A DNA stretch of 64,000 nucleotides from Nostocales cyanobacterium HT-58-2 (GCA_002163975.1 CP019636.1:2856001-2920000), one strand, 5' to 3'; positions 10,304 through 20,969 are shown, counted from the first letter of the stretch. Translations and numbers: made by a program. Notes: generated by a model not told the origin, from the sequence alone.

Positions 10304-10513
10304 CCCCTTGAAAAGGGCGATCGCTTGACATTGGCAGGAAAGCGGGACTATGCTTTGTTGCTGCTGTTGTGGGGTAATGCTTTGAGGCGCAACAAAATCA
10401 GCACCCTCAATGTGGGGCATTTTGATGTCAGCATTAGGACGCTTGAAATTTTGAGTAAGGGCAAGCAGAAGCAAGTGACAATCAATTTGCCAAAAGTCAC
10501 AGTTAAAGTTTCG
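10304..10513 (+). pseudogene. Tyrosine recombinase fragment (catalytic-Arg region only)
   Basis: The frame GDRLTLAGKRDYALLLLLWG, then NALRRNKISTLNV, then LEILSKGKQKQVTINL matches the region around the first catalytic Arg and the beta-hairpin Lys of cyanobacterial integrases. Here the usual E of the R..E pair reads K. Neither the N-terminal domain nor the HxxR/H/Y half is present. It runs into the 3' end of the helicase gene on the other strand. It marks a decayed integrase at one end of the defence island. Confidence 0.75.
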
Positions 10514-13500
10514 GAAATAATGTGCCTTGAGAAATATTTTCTAAATTTATCACCTTATCAACAATGGGAAATAAAGGACTACCAAGCGACCATAATTCTG
10601 TACTACCTGGATGTTGATCAAAGTAATCAGGTTTAGTAGTAACTCGCAAAGTTTCTTTCATTCCAGGCATAGAGAACTTATATTCGCCATCCTGCATGAG
10701 TTGAACTTCAATTCCTGGAGGTAGAAGAGCAGGAGTTTGCAATAATTTATCTAAGGTTTTTAAGTCATATAGTGGTTCTGATCGCAAAGGTTCTTCTAAA
10801 TCAGTTTCGGTAATTGCATCCAAATCAGAACTTTCTTCTTGTGCTTGACGAATACTCCTATCTAATTCGCTGACTAGGCTTTCTCGCTGTTGTTCTTGTT
10901 TAGAGCGTCCGGATAAAGTAGCATTGGTAATACTTCTTGGTAAAGTGGCTAAAATAGGTTGTAATCTACCTACATATTGAGAGAATAAACCAATGCGCTC
11001 TCTTAAGGTTAGATAAACATCTGTTTCTACAGTATCTTCGTAGTGTAAATTAATGATTTTGATATCTTGATAAACTTGACCTAAACGGTCGATTCTACCA
11101 ATTCGTTGCTCAACTCGCATCGGGTTCCAAGGCATATCATAGTTAATTAATGCTCCACAAAATTGAAAGTTTAAGCCTTCAGCTGCTGCATCTGTACATA
11201 AGAGAATATCGGCTTTTCCTTCCCGAAATATTCGCTTAGTTTCATCTCTAGAAATAACTCGCCAATTCCCATTACCAATAGCTACTTCTCCTCCTCGTCC
11301 TGAAAAGCACATAACTTTATAATGTTCCGTATCTACCAAGTACTGACGCAGAAAATCCATAGTGTCAGTATATTGGGTAAACACAATGACTTGTTGATAT
11401 CCTTGGGGTCTAAGTTGCCGGAGTTTGTGACTTAAAATTTGAGCTTTGCTATCAGTGGGTAATTGTTTGACTTGTTGCAATAAAAATTCTAATTCTCGTA
11501 ATTCTTCTGTTTGGAGGGCTTCCCGTTCTAACTGGCTAGCTTCTTCCACATCCATTGGTTCATCAGAAAGTTCATCATCTGAAATATCTTCTTCATTCAG
11601 TTCTAATTGAGAAAAGTTGCGGTTTTTCAGGGTATTCACTCGCTGGCTAAGGGTATGTTCTAAAGCAGCAAAACTACTAGCAAGACGACGACGATAGATA
11701 GTCATCACAAAACCAACGGCATTTTTCTCTGCTTGAGAAGCATTGTTATAGGTGCTGGAAATATAATCTTCCACTGCTTCATAGAGTTGTCTTTCAGCAG
11801 CAGTTAAAGATACAAATTCATCTTCCACAATTCGAGTTGCAATACGACTGCTAATTTTTCCAGCTTCGTAATAACGACGCAATAATTCGCGGGTATGGCG
11901 GGAAATCAAACGATTGACGGGAGTATTAGAGCGCATAATTGCGATCGCCGCCCGTCTTCTGTCGCTGCTAAGTTGTTTTCTAGGTAGTGTCGCTTCATCT
12001 CTGAGGGCTTGCAACACTTTTTTAGCAGCTAATTTACTACCACCAGAAATAAATTTTTGGACAGATTCTAGGGGTGTTTCGCCAAATTGTGCTTCAACCG
12101 TACGGAACAGACGTGCCATGAATTCCAATTGGTCATGGCTAGGATTGGCTGTACTAGCATAGTCAAAGAAGTACTGAAAGTTTTGCAAATCCCACGACTG
12201 AGGCAGTCCCAATAAATTGAGTAAGTCCCAAACCTCAATAGGACTAACCTGCATTGGGGTTGCGGTTAACAACACTAAACCTTGAGTTCTCTCCTTTAAC
12301 TGCTGCATCAATCTTAGTAATTGATTTGCCCCTTTGGGTTGAGTACCACTCACCCCTTGGCGGCGGGCGTGGTGCGCCTCATCAAGGAACACTAAATCTA
12401 ATGGTTCAGCTTCATGAATTAATTCTCTGGCACGGTCTACCCTTCGCATTAACTGGCTGGAGGTAATGACAATCGGTTCTCTGTGCCATTCTTGACGAGT
12501 GACAGGTTTAACGATAGGTTTGCCTAATACTCTCAACGCAGGGCAATCATACCAAGTTAGAGTTTTACCGTCATAGATAGGAACATTAAGGTTGAATTTT
12601 TCTCGAAGTTCAATTTGCCATTGAGTTAGAACAGCTTTGGGGGCAAGGATAAGAATCCGTTTGGCAATTCTTGCTAACCAAGCTTGACGAATTAACAATC
12701 CAGCTTGAATAGTTTTACCCAAACCAACTTCGTCGGCGATCAGGAGTTTGGGGGGCCAGTTTTGATAAAGGCGTTGAAACGCATTGATTTGGTGAGGGTA
12801 AGGCGTAATTGCACAGGTTGCTTCGCCAACACGATCTCCTTGACCTGGAATTGCGGCCCCGTATTGAATCAAACTCCAAACTTGTTTAAATTGTTCTTGC
12901 AGATCCAGAGGCTGATTCTTCTCCACAAAAACTGTTTCATTGCTATCAAGGTTCGTAGTGAGTAATTTATCGCTCAAATCAGCACTAGAAGGCTGACTAC
13001 AAGTCTCTACAGTATTCTGACTACTGACTTGTGACTCTTGAATTTCCTGTAATCGCTTTGGTTTTTGGTCATTGGGTGGAAGATAGCTGAGGAGTTGTGC
13101 TTTTACCGCAGTTGGAACATCAATGACTAAACAGCGTTTGGCTTGGTTTGTCCAGAGTTTAGCAAATCCCCGTTCTTCATCATCTACATAGGTTTTTGTA
13201 CCACCCCAATCTGTAAAGACATGAAAACTCTCCCAATTTCCTGCCCAGCCTTTAGCTGTTTCATTGACACTGCCGTTAAATGCTAGTCTGTTACCAGCTT
13301 TGTCTTCAAGAATTCCCGCTTTTTCGTGAAAAATACCTTGTACAGCAAGCGGTTGGCGGTCCGGAGAACAGGGTAAGGCTAGTTTGACTTCTAAATAACC
13401 ATGAGCAATCATCCAAGAAAGCAGTTCTAATGCGTCTGCTTCTTCTATATTTTGTGCAAACAAAGAAAAATTGGAGAGGGAACGGTCTACGACTTCTCTG

Positions 13501-13757
13501 AGTTTTTCACCTCGTGCGATCGCTTCTACCTCTTTTTCACCTAGAGTGCAGCCAATGACTAACCGCATGGTTCCGTTATTACGGATTAACCCCTCAATTC
13601 CCAGTGCAGCGAGGGTGAGGATACGGGCAGAAAAAAAGCCAGTAGAACGGTCATAGCGGACTGCACAATTAAGCGCAGGTTCGTAAAACTCTTTAATCAG
13701 GCTTAAGGTGTCAGAGTCGTACTTAGTTGCCCAAGTATAATCTGTAAGTAGTCCCAT
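10503..13757 (-). CDS. PLD-like plus SNF2-family helicase of a DISARM-like operon
   Basis: This 1084-aa protein is distal in the defence operon. Residues 1-220 form a phospholipase-D-like module with one HxK motif (IFHEKAGIL, His near 142; GSVNETAKGW follows). A variable linker leads to a SNF2/HepA-type ATPase: Walker A IADEVGLGKTIQAG (near 341), DEAH box VFLDEAHHARR (near 457), and the helicase C block EGLNFQFCGALINYD ... VEQRIGRIDRLGQ (near 857-890). The same fusion is seen in DISARM-like and related modification-linked systems, where it is thought to remodel or restrict foreign DNA. All motor motifs are intact. The next gene upstream is the PIN toxin (20-bp gap). Confidence 0.88.
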   Translation of the reverse strand: MGLLTDYTWATKYDSDTLSLIKEFYEPALNCAVRYDRSTGFFSARILTLAALGIEGLIRNNGTMRLVIGCTLGEKEVEAIARGEKLREVVDRSLSNFSLFAQNIEEADALELLSWMIAHGYLEVKLALPCSPDRQPLAVQGIFHEKAGILEDKAGNRLAFNGSVNETAKGWAGNWESFHVFTDWGGTKTYVDDEERGFAKLWTNQAKRCLVIDVPTAVKAQLLSYLPPNDQKPKRLQEIQESQVSSQNTVETCSQPSSADLSDKLLTTNLDSNETVFVEKNQPLDLQEQFKQVWSLIQYGAAIPGQGDRVGEATCAITPYPHQINAFQRLYQNWPPKLLIADEVGLGKTIQAGLLIRQAWLARIAKRILILAPKAVLTQWQIELREKFNLNVPIYDGKTLTWYDCPALRVLGKPIVKPVTRQEWHREPIVITSSQLMRRVDRARELIHEAEPLDLVFLDEAHHARRQGVSGTQPKGANQLLRLMQQLKERTQGLVLLTATPMQVSPIEVWDLLNLLGLPQSWDLQNFQYFFDYASTANPSHDQLEFMARLFRTVEAQFGETPLESVQKFISGGSKLAAKKVLQALRDEATLPRKQLSSDRRRAAIAIMRSNTPVNRLISRHTRELLRRYYEAGKISSRIATRIVEDEFVSLTAAERQLYEAVEDYISSTYNNASQAEKNAVGFVMTIYRRRLASSFAALEHTLSQRVNTLKNRNFSQLELNEEDISDDELSDEPMDVEEASQLEREALQTEELRELEFLLQQVKQLPTDSKAQILSHKLRQLRPQGYQQVIVFTQYTDTMDFLRQYLVDTEHYKVMCFSGRGGEVAIGNGNWRVISRDETKRIFREGKADILLCTDAAAEGLNFQFCGALINYDMPWNPMRVEQRIGRIDRLGQVYQDIKIINLHYEDTVETDVYLTLRERIGLFSQYVGRLQPILATLPRSITNATLSGRSKQEQQRESLVSELDRSIRQAQEESSDLDAITETDLEEPLRSEPLYDLKTLDKLLQTPALLPPGIEVQLMQDGEYKFSMPGMKETLRVTTKPDYFDQHPGSTELWSLGSPLFPIVDKVINLENISQGTLFPKL

Positions 13758-13777
13758 TTTTTAGTAAAATTAAATTT

Positions 13778-14260
13778 TTAATCTAGTTTTGAATAACGAT
13801 TTAACAAAGATTTTAATAAGCTCGGATCTGCTCGAAAGTTGGTTTTCTGTAAAGCCATAATCACAGATGGTAATTCAATCAAATTTCGGCTAGCGGCTGA
13901 ATCTAAAATACCTAGCAATCCAGTAATCTTTAATCCCTTTTGTTGTGCTGCCTTGCGAGCTGCTTTTTCATCTAAAATAATGACATCAGCATTCAATTCT
14001 TCTGCTAATAAAATTGCTTCTCTTTCACCTATATGAAGATTGGCTAAAAGAGGATCATTTTTGACAGTAGTTGAACAAACTTCTAGCCAATCTGGAGGAG
14101 TGGCAATCCATGATAGTAAATCTTGCGGTGCGCCATCTGCACTTAGTTCTATATAAACAGCTTGAGGAATCAGAACTTTTTCAAATAATTTAGGAAGAAG
14201 TTCAATTTCTCCAATTAAAACTAAATAACAAATTGGAGAAGTATCTGCTATCACAATCAT
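13778..14260 (-). CDS. PIN-domain toxin (DUF3368-like)
   Basis: This 160-aa putative ribonuclease begins VIADTSPICYLVLIGEIELL, with the PIN first Asp in ADTSP. It also shows IGEREAILLAEELNADVIIL (acidic Glu/Asp) and LDEKAARKAA, which complete the metal site. GLLGILDSA near the C-terminus is typical of the DUF3368 group. Its start overlaps the stop of the antitoxin gene by 4 bp (ATGA type). The pair lies inside the anti-phage operon, between methylase and helicase. Confidence 0.88.
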   Translation of the reverse strand: MIVIADTSPICYLVLIGEIELLPKLFEKVLIPQAVYIELSADGAPQDLLSWIATPPDWLEVCSTTVKNDPLLANLHIGEREAILLAEELNADVIILDEKAARKAAQQKGLKITGLLGILDSAASRNLIELPSVIMALQKTNFRADPSLLKSLLNRYSKLD

Positions 14261-14523
14261 TCTGATAAAACCTGATGCAGTGTTTGAATATCTTGCTCTA
14301 AATCATCTTCTGTATAATCAAGATAAGCTTGGGATTGTTTGAGAAATTGCTCAGTTTCCCACCGAGACGAGAATTTAAGTAACTGCTGAATTTGAGCCGA
14401 AGTCATTATCCCACTCCTATAAGCTTCTAAGGCTAAAGCTTCTAAAATTTTTTGGGGTAAGTCTTGCCAATTTTGTTGTAGCTGATTGCCGATTTCTTCA
14501 GGAATTTCAATAGTAATTTGCAT
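14257..14523 (-). CDS. UPF0175-family antitoxin
   Basis: This 88-aa protein begins with a beta strand (MQITIEIPEEI) followed by helices (KILEALALEAYRSGIMTSAQ, then IQQLLKFSSRWETEQFL). That is the UPF0175 layout, which has a DNA-binding helix and is a regular neighbour of DUF3368 PIN toxins. The stop overlaps the toxin start. A second function as autorepressor is expected from the family but not shown here. Confidence 0.85.
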   Translation of the reverse strand: MQITIEIPEEIGNQLQQNWQDLPQKILEALALEAYRSGIMTSAQIQQLLKFSSRWETEQFLKQSQAYLDYTEDDLEQDIQTLHQVLSE

Positions 14524-14680
14524 ATCAATTATTTTCCTTGATTATTTCAATCTTAAAGGATTTTTCACCTGTGTGATGCGCTACTTGCGCAGCGCAAGCG
14601 CGATAGGCGAGTTTTGTCTGTGTAGCAACTGGCACGACTTATAGTTACCCAACAGTTTTACAAATCTCCTTGAAAACGTG

Positions 14681-17617
14681 TTATGCAATTTGAATATTTA
14701 ACCACAGTTCTAATTGTTTGGGCTGAGGAACTTTTTCGCTAAATGCCAAGCGGCGCAAACTTTCTAACACGTCAAAATCTTTAGCAGCTTCTGCAACTTC
14801 TCCTTCTTCTTCCGTAAAACCTGTGTAGGTACTGGAGACAGGTAACACTTCTAATACTGCTAACAAAGCGGTTTGAAAATCTGGGTTTTTATCAACTTGG
14901 TTGCTTTCTAACAGTTTCTTAGCTGCTTCTAAGCCATTGCTACGCGCACGGTTAGCGGCGTGGTGTAGTGCATCAATCATGCTGCGACTACCGTCTGGAG
15001 AACCTAGACTAGCTTTGGCGGCGCGTTGGCTACTATCCCATAAAATTAAATCGCTGGATTGTTTTTGTGCCAAATAACCAACAATTTCTCGGTCTAAATC
15101 TACACCTACAACTCTCGCTAACCGTAAGGCTTCGTCATAGGGGAAGCGAGGGGCTTCAAAAGCATCCCAGGCGAGGACAAACCATTCGGTAATGGGGTCT
15201 AAATTGGTTTGGCGTTTTGTTCCTAAAAGTTGTTCCATGCGCCATTGTTTCACTTCTCTTCTAGCTGCATCTAGGGCATCTTCTGGGGTGACAGCATAAG
15301 GGTCAAATTCATCAAATAAGCTGGTTTGTTTGCTTTTCTGTTTCGCTTTTGGTTGGGCTTTGGGAGTACCACGAGTCAAGGGCCAGTGTTGGGATAATTC
15401 TTGTAAGGCGGGACCGAAGCAGGATAAATATAAATCAACACCTTTGATGCCATATTTTTGAAATTCTTGAACTCGTTTTCTGACGGCTTTAGCAACATCT
15501 TTTTCGACATCTTCCCAATAAACGTTATCTTCTTCAGATTTGGGAGGACGCGGACGACAAACGAGGAATATGGTACTTTTAGCGGCGGCTTTGTCTTTGA
15601 TATGCAGGCTGCTTTCAGCTTCGGTGTTGACGGGCCAAGAAGCAGTGATAGTAAAGCCAGCTTCTAATAAACCACTGGCTAAAGCATCCCACGCGCCTTG
15701 AGCTTTATGGGTAAACATGAGGGTGAGAATACCATCTTCTTTTAATACACGGCGACATTCTGCAAAAATACTCGCCATGCGTTCTTGATAGTCTTTGGTT
15801 GCTAATGCTTTCGCACCTTTTTCGCCTTGAAATTTTGCAGGGTTGGCTACGGCTTCGTTTTCTTTATCTGTTAGTTGACGGGTGAAAAATTCAGGATATA
15901 CATATCCGGCTGTTCGCTTTAGCCAAACATAAAAGAAATCACTAAGTTCTGCATACATCACATTGTCATAGTAGGGTGGGTCAAAGACAATGGCATCCAC
16001 GCTTTTATATTCTAGATGAGACAGGTGATCTCCTGAATCATTTGTAATTGTGATATTAGGTATAGTAAAGGATGAAGTATTTAATAATTGAAGTTGCTTA
16101 CTTTTGCTGTTAGTTTTTTTTGTATCAATATCTGGACGACTTAATTCAATAAGTTCTTCAATACATTTTCCTGTTTGTTCTATTGCCCAATCATAGCCTG
16201 AACCAGTTATGAGAGGTGACATTTCAGCATAAGACCAACAAAAAGCAAAATCATGTCGATTAAAAGTATTTGCTATAACTTCTCTAGTTGGCATCCATAC
16301 AGACATTCGAGAGTTATAGTTAAGCATTTTATCTAAAGCAAAACTTAAATAAATGAATGCTGATTTTGTAGCTTCATCTAATGTCCCTTGGGCTTCTTCT
16401 TTCTCTAATAATTCTCGAAATACTTCTACACTTATACCATGACAGAGAAGTTGGCGTGGATGGAATAAATCTCTCCATAATGGCATACCATATTGAATTG
16501 GTCTATCATCATTAATATCATGAGGCACAGATTCACTAGGAACGAAATCTAAAGCTTCCCAGTCAATTAATTTTTCTTCTAACTTTGCTTTAATTTCTGC
16601 TGAATTATCATCGCTAGGTAGAGGCGCACGGTATCCTCTTTCCCATTTCTCTTTTGTTTTTCCTGTTTTGGTTGTGCTAACTATTCTTTCTTTAAAAGCA
16701 ACAGCAAATAATTGGTCGCCCATTTCTCCTGCTTGTGCTTGAGATTTTATTTCATCACCTGAAACCACTCGATTACAATCAGGATAGGGACATTGAGCAT
16801 CACCTCTACTAACTGTTCCGGCTGATTGGTCTTTGCTTTTACAAACGATTTCAAATTCACAAATACGCTTGTTTACATCAGGCTTTAAGCGTACACCTGT
16901 ACCATCTGGCGCAAGTTTCCAGTTAGGGGAAAGAGGAATTATACCTTCGCAATAAGGACAACGTATAGTACGGGCGTAAAGATAACCATCAACTTTATTA
17001 TTATTAGGTTCAGCAGGAAAAATACCTTGATATTTTGGTTCCGCTATTTTAATAAATTCTTTAGAAATGCGTTGGTATTCTTCAAGAACTTTTAGTCCAT
17101 CTTTTATAGGTGCTTCTAATGTCTGTTTAAGAATAATAGATGCTACTGGATTAATATCATTAGCAATGGTTGCAAAACCAAGACGGATTGACTCAAAAGG
17201 AATACTACCGCCACCAGCAGTAGGATCTAAAACAATAGGATTTTTAAATTTTATTCTATTTGTTTCATATCTTAACCATTCTTTATCTTTATCTGAAGGA
17301 ATATAAGAAAATGCTCTTTCATATCCATAAATATTAGTTCCTAAGTTTTCTCCAGTCTTTTTAGCCTTGTCAATTTTTCTGCGAGTAGCTACAGGATCGC
17401 CATGAATACCTAAAAGGTGCAAAAATTTCTTTTTATCAGCATCCGCAGGTAATAAAGAAGCCAAAACCGCAGCGCGTGAAGCTACCAATGGTCGCCTGGC
17501 CCACCAAACATGAAGCCTATTTGGTGCAGGAAAAGGAGTCATTGGTGTTCTTTCTCTAAGACTTTCTATGCCAATTTCCATTACAGGTAGCCAGTCTTCA
17601 ATCAAACGTCGAGTCAT
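14681..17617 (-). CDS. DUF1156-type adenine-specific DNA methyltransferase
   Basis: This 978-aa protein begins with the DUF1156 segment ([16 protein letters not shown], then [12 protein letters not shown]). SAM-binding motif I is [19 protein letters not shown] (near residue 127) and the catalytic motif is [11 protein letters not shown] (near 542), a DPPY active site for N6-adenine. Two Cys-rich knuckles (CPYCEG, CPYPDC) lie between and may bind zinc. The enzyme would mark host DNA so that the helicase module can discriminate. It follows the small partner gene by 11 bp in the same operon. Length and motifs are complete, so the modification half looks functional. Confidence 0.9.
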   Translation of the reverse strand: MTRRLIEDWLPVMEIGIESLRERTPMTPFPAPNRLHVWWARRPLVASRAAVLASLLPADADKKKFLHLLGIHGDPVATRRKIDKAKKTGENLGTNIYGYERAFSYIPSDKDKEWLRYETNRIKFKNPIVLDPTAGGGSIPFESIRLGFATIANDINPVASIILKQTLEAPIKDGLKVLEEYQRISKEFIKIAEPKYQGIFPAEPNNNKVDGYLYARTIRCPYCEGIIPLSPNWKLAPDGTGVRLKPDVNKRICEFEIVCKSKDQSAGTVSRGDAQCPYPDCNRVVSGDEIKSQAQAGEMGDQLFAVAFKERIVSTTKTGKTKEKWERGYRAPLPSDDNSAEIKAKLEEKLIDWEALDFVPSESVPHDINDDRPIQYGMPLWRDLFHPRQLLCHGISVEVFRELLEKEEAQGTLDEATKSAFIYLSFALDKMLNYNSRMSVWMPTREVIANTFNRHDFAFCWSYAEMSPLITGSGYDWAIEQTGKCIEELIELSRPDIDTKKTNSKSKQLQLLNTSSFTIPNITITNDSGDHLSHLEYKSVDAIVFDPPYYDNVMYAELSDFFYVWLKRTAGYVYPEFFTRQLTDKENEAVANPAKFQGEKGAKALATKDYQERMASIFAECRRVLKEDGILTLMFTHKAQGAWDALASGLLEAGFTITASWPVNTEAESSLHIKDKAAAKSTIFLVCRPRPPKSEEDNVYWEDVEKDVAKAVRKRVQEFQKYGIKGVDLYLSCFGPALQELSQHWPLTRGTPKAQPKAKQKSKQTSLFDEFDPYAVTPEDALDAARREVKQWRMEQLLGTKRQTNLDPITEWFVLAWDAFEAPRFPYDEALRLARVVGVDLDREIVGYLAQKQSSDLILWDSSQRAAKASLGSPDGSRSMIDALHHAANRARSNGLEAAKKLLESNQVDKNPDFQTALLAVLEVLPVSSTYTGFTEEEGEVAEAAKDFDVLESLRRLAFSEKVPQPKQLELWLNIQIA

Positions 17618-17628
17618 TCTTTATTCCT

Positions 17629-18135
17629 TTAATCTTTATTTGGATCTGTCAACAAACAGCGCAAAGCCATCAACACTCGTCTGGGATTTTTACGGTGCAT
17701 CGCCATTCCTAACCAATAAGCGGCTTCTTCTTTGCCCATAACTTCAACTCCCTCAGCACAACAGCGCATATTCTCCCGATTTCGCATTGGTGCTAATACG
17801 CGAAACATTAAACCCATTCTCAGCGCCTGTTCTTCATTAAGGTCAAAATCTTTGACTTTACCTCGTTGTAATTTGGTTAAATCAATATCTATTTGCTTCA
17901 GTTGACGTAATAAACGATGTTCAATTAAAGCGAAATTTCTACCTTTAATTCCTGCAACACGTCTGGGGTTTTTGAGATGTGGTGTAGCGGGAGATGGTAA
18001 CTGCCAAATTTCTAAAGATAAATCGCTTCCTGGCAATTTTTCTACTTTTAATTGATAGTGAGGTTTACTCAAATTCTTAGTAAAAGAATTATGGTGATGT
18101 GAAAATTGACTTAAAGGAAGAGTAGCTACAACCAT
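17629..18135 (-). CDS. Small defence-operon protein (DUF7680-like)
   Basis: This 168-aa soluble protein has a conserved C-terminal half: RVAGIKGRNFALIEHRLLRQ, LNEEQALRMGLMFRVLAPMR and GKEEAAYWLGMAMHRKNPRR. I recall that pattern from the small gene placed between DUF499 and DUF1156 genes (named DUF7680 in recent annotation, from memory). No catalytic motif is evident; a scaffold or accessory role is likely. Spacing is 3 bp to the gene upstream and 11 bp to the methylase, so it is co-transcribed. Confidence 0.65.
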   Translation of the reverse strand: MVVATLPLSQFSHHHNSFTKNLSKPHYQLKVEKLPGSDLSLEIWQLPSPATPHLKNPRRVAGIKGRNFALIEHRLLRQLKQIDIDLTKLQRGKVKDFDLNEEQALRMGLMFRVLAPMRNRENMRCCAEGVEVMGKEEAAYWLGMAMHRKNPRRVLMALRCLLTDPNKD

Positions 18136-18138
18136 TGT

Positions 18139-19998
18139 TTAACACGCCTCTACATAAGCTTCTACAAAAGCTGCACCAGTAGCAAATCTGGTGAGTTTTT
18201 CTGTTATCTTTTCTGGTTCATCTGCATTGATATCTAGCCCATTGACATAGCTTAAGGTAAAAGTTATTTCTAAATGAGTTTCAAAAGCTGCTCTTAATTG
18301 AGGCTCTAAGAAACCTCTAATCGGTTGAGCATCACTCACCTCTCCTGCAAACTCGATACTAAAACTACTGCTATTGGTAGTTTCATATTCAGCAGTGAGT
18401 TTTACCTGTTTATCTGCACTTGATAATGTGTTAATGACATTAAGCAGTTTAAATCCATCACTACCATCAAAAACCCTTAAACTAAGTAGACTAATTTTCT
18501 TAATTTGGGCGCTACGTGCATCTTCCCAAATTTTGGTTAAAGCTTCTCGTAATGGTGCTTCTGCTTTAAAAAGATTGGGACGAGGAGTTGATGTTACAGG
18601 AATTTCGCCGGAGTCTTCAGTAGTATCATGGTTACTGAGCGTAGTCGAAGTAACGCTATAACTACCGCTTTTTTCCCCTACTTTGGATGTAGTAGGCTGG
18701 CTATCTCCATCAGAAAGATTACCTGTGCTGGTTTCTGTTTTTTCACTCGGTTTAGTGACAGCAGGACGAGGCCAAATGCCATGTTCTTTAGCATAAGTTG
18801 ATGTGAAAATAATCGACTGCTCATCAATTTTTATTTCGGCGTAGGGGTCGCCCTTTCCTAACAGTAAATTCCCACTTTGATAAACATAAATCCCTTGTGT
18901 AATTCCCAACCGCACCATTTTAATGAATGTGTCATCACTCAGCATGATGGGAAAACGGGGGTCTTTGCGAAACTCTGCTCTGAGTTCAGCCGTGGTAATT
19001 TGTCCCTTTTTCAAAGGTGTCTGATCTCTGACATAATTTGGTGCAGGAGGCTCACTATTAGGCTGAAGTAATTTTTGGTTATCCATCAAGGCTTTAACAA
19101 TTTCCTGCTGTCCATTCCCTGGACGTTCGGAAGCAGAAGGTAAATCAAAGGCTGTATGAGCTAAATCAACGTTTGCGACCTCTAGGCGATTACGAGACGG
19201 ATAAAAAAGATGACGATAGCACTGTTGAATAATAATTGCTAATTCTTGTTCAGACTTTTTGTAAAGTTCGTTAACTTTCTCTTGCTGGTGTTCTGGTAAT
19301 TGTGCTAGACGGTCAGGCGATCGCATTGCATCTAATGCCAAGCGATAAAGCATCTTATTCTTCATCTCATCACGAGTGGCATCATCAGCAACCAAAAACA
19401 CCAAATTATTCAGTAATTGGCGGAATCTTCCTTGATTTCCCTGATGCCGATATATATTCTCAACTAATGGCGGTACTGTCACCGCTTCATTACGAACTGT
19501 CTCAGCATCATAGCTAATGAGTACTAAGTTGGGTTTTCCATCCCCTACATCATCCGCGACATCATACGCACCACCTGCAAAGGGAATTAAATTAAAGGTT
19601 TTCCCAGCAGCAAAAATAGTACGAATACGGTCTTGCAATAGATTTCTGGCTTCGTTCGTATCTACCTGCTTTGTCTGGCGGCGAATGAGAACACCGAGGT
19701 TAACTTCCGTTAAAAAGCGTAACGGTGCAGCCGGACGGTCATCAAGATAAGCAGATTCAGCAATAAACCTTTGACGTGCATCATTAATAAAACTGATATC
19801 CAAACCTGGGGAGAGGATGGCGTAACGCAGATTTACCTCGTCAATACCTTGTAAATTGTCATTAAACGCAAAGGTATTCCAAAGAATATTACGAGCGACA
19901 AAAGAAGCATAGGGAGCTAAACCCGCATACCATTTAGCATCTAACTGTTGTGCTAGGGAAGTTTCTTTTTCGGTTGCTGCTACATCATTTTGAATCAC
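18139..19998 (-). CDS. DUF499-type protein, N-terminal ATPase region missing
   Basis: The 619 residues match the middle and C-terminal parts of DUF499 proteins, which are normally about 1000 aa and start with a P-loop ATPase. Here the frame opens only five codons upstream of the GTG at 19998 (a TGA precedes, with EWFDP before the GTG), and no Walker A is present. A low-complexity linker (about 410-470) precedes the C-terminal domain. The first gene of the operon has therefore lost roughly its N-terminal third to half, and the break lies beside a 5'-truncated ABC gene. The product is probably inactive as an ATPase, which would cripple the system. It could also be called a pseudogene. Confidence 0.7.
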   Translation of the reverse strand: MIQNDVAATEKETSLAQQLDAKWYAGLAPYASFVARNILWNTFAFNDNLQGIDEVNLRYAILSPGLDISFINDARQRFIAESAYLDDRPAAPLRFLTEVNLGVLIRRQTKQVDTNEARNLLQDRIRTIFAAGKTFNLIPFAGGAYDVADDVGDGKPNLVLISYDAETVRNEAVTVPPLVENIYRHQGNQGRFRQLLNNLVFLVADDATRDEMKNKMLYRLALDAMRSPDRLAQLPEHQQEKVNELYKKSEQELAIIIQQCYRHLFYPSRNRLEVANVDLAHTAFDLPSASERPGNGQQEIVKALMDNQKLLQPNSEPPAPNYVRDQTPLKKGQITTAELRAEFRKDPRFPIMLSDDTFIKMVRLGITQGIYVYQSGNLLLGKGDPYAEIKIDEQSIIFTSTYAKEHGIWPRPAVTKPSEKTETSTGNLSDGDSQPTTSKVGEKSGSYSVTSTTLSNHDTTEDSGEIPVTSTPRPNLFKAEAPLREALTKIWEDARSAQIKKISLLSLRVFDGSDGFKLLNVINTLSSADKQVKLTAEYETTNSSSFSIEFAGEVSDAQPIRGFLEPQLRAAFETHLEITFTLSYVNGLDINADEPEKITEKLTRFATGAAFVEAYVEAC

Positions 19999-20062
19999 AG
20001 GGTCAAACCATTCTCAATTTATAAAAATAAATAAAAATAATCAAATTAAATTAATAGAAACA

Positions 20063-20842
20063 GCCAGTAAGGACTTAAAAGGGATACAAATTAAGAACGT
20101 ATCTTTCTCGTATCCAGGGGACAAAAAAAAGATTCTTGATAACATAAGTCTAGTGATTCATCCAAATGAAATGATTGCACTTGTTGGTGAAAATGGTGCA
20201 GGAAAGACAACACTTACAAAATTACTCTGTTGCTTGTATTACTCGACTCGTGGTGAGATTCTATGGAATGGTCAAGATTTGCGTAATCTAAGCTTAGATG
20301 AAATACATTCACGTATTACTGTATTGATGCAAGATTATGCTCGTTTCCCAACTACGGTACGTGAAAATGTTGGCTTTGGACACTTGCCTTTACTACAAAA
20401 TGATACTGCCATTAGAAATGCTATGAATCAAGCAGGAATAACCAAGGAGATTGAGCTTTTGGCTCAAGGTCTAGAAACGCCACTAGGTAAGCAATTAGAA
20501 GGAGGGGTTGATTTATCTGGAGGACAGTGGCAAAGAATTGCGATCGCTCGTTCTTTAATGCGACTATCTTCTTCAGAACTACTAATTTTTGACGAGCCTA
20601 CATCTGCTCTTGACCCAAAAACAGAGCATGAAATTTATAATATCTTTCGCAGTATTGCCTCCAACCGTATCACTATTGTAGTAAGTCATCGTTTAGCCTT
20701 AGCCAAACTAGCAGATCGAATTGTTGTTATGGAAAAAGGTAAAATTATTGAAACTGGAACACAATATGAACTAATGGCATTGGGTGGACAATACTCTCTA
20801 ATTGTAGGAGCCAGCAATAAGAAACGCTCCGACCAGCAATAA
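20063..20842 (+). pseudogene. ABC transporter gene truncated at both ends (ATPase half only)
   Basis: From about 20063 the frame encodes an exporter-type nucleotide-binding domain: Walker A LVGENGAGKTTLTKL, Q-loop LMQDYARFP, signature LSGGQWQRIAIARSL, Walker B ELLIFDEPTSALDP, H-loop VVSHRLALAKLADR. No start codon or transmembrane domain precedes it; the first ATG (20153) falls inside the domain. The 5' side is fused to the broken DUF499 gene, and the 3' side is cut after GGQYSLI by the transposon end at 20803, whose sequence supplies the last codons to 20842. Confidence 0.85.
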
Positions 20843-20969
20843 TGATCATTCTGAGCCAGAATTAATTGCAACTATGTTGGTGAATTGAGCCAGGATTATC
20901 TACAACTGGGACAGAATTAACTGCAACCAGCCAGCAATAAGAAATTTGAGCCAGAATTAATTACAACTA
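20803..20969. repeat. Left terminal inverted repeat of the Tn552-like transposon
   Basis: It is nearly identical to the complement of 24348-24515, with scattered single-base differences and one short divergent patch near 20940. It contains repeated transposase-site-like motifs of two kinds: gagccagcaataa-like (20808, about 20831, 20928) and gagccagRattaattgcaac-like (about 20853, 20886, 20949). Confidence 0.9.

Noticed and set aside
10514..10636. Continuation of the integrase-like frame on the plus strand
   Set aside because: Beyond about 10513 the residues no longer resemble an integrase and are the antisense of the helicase gene's end.
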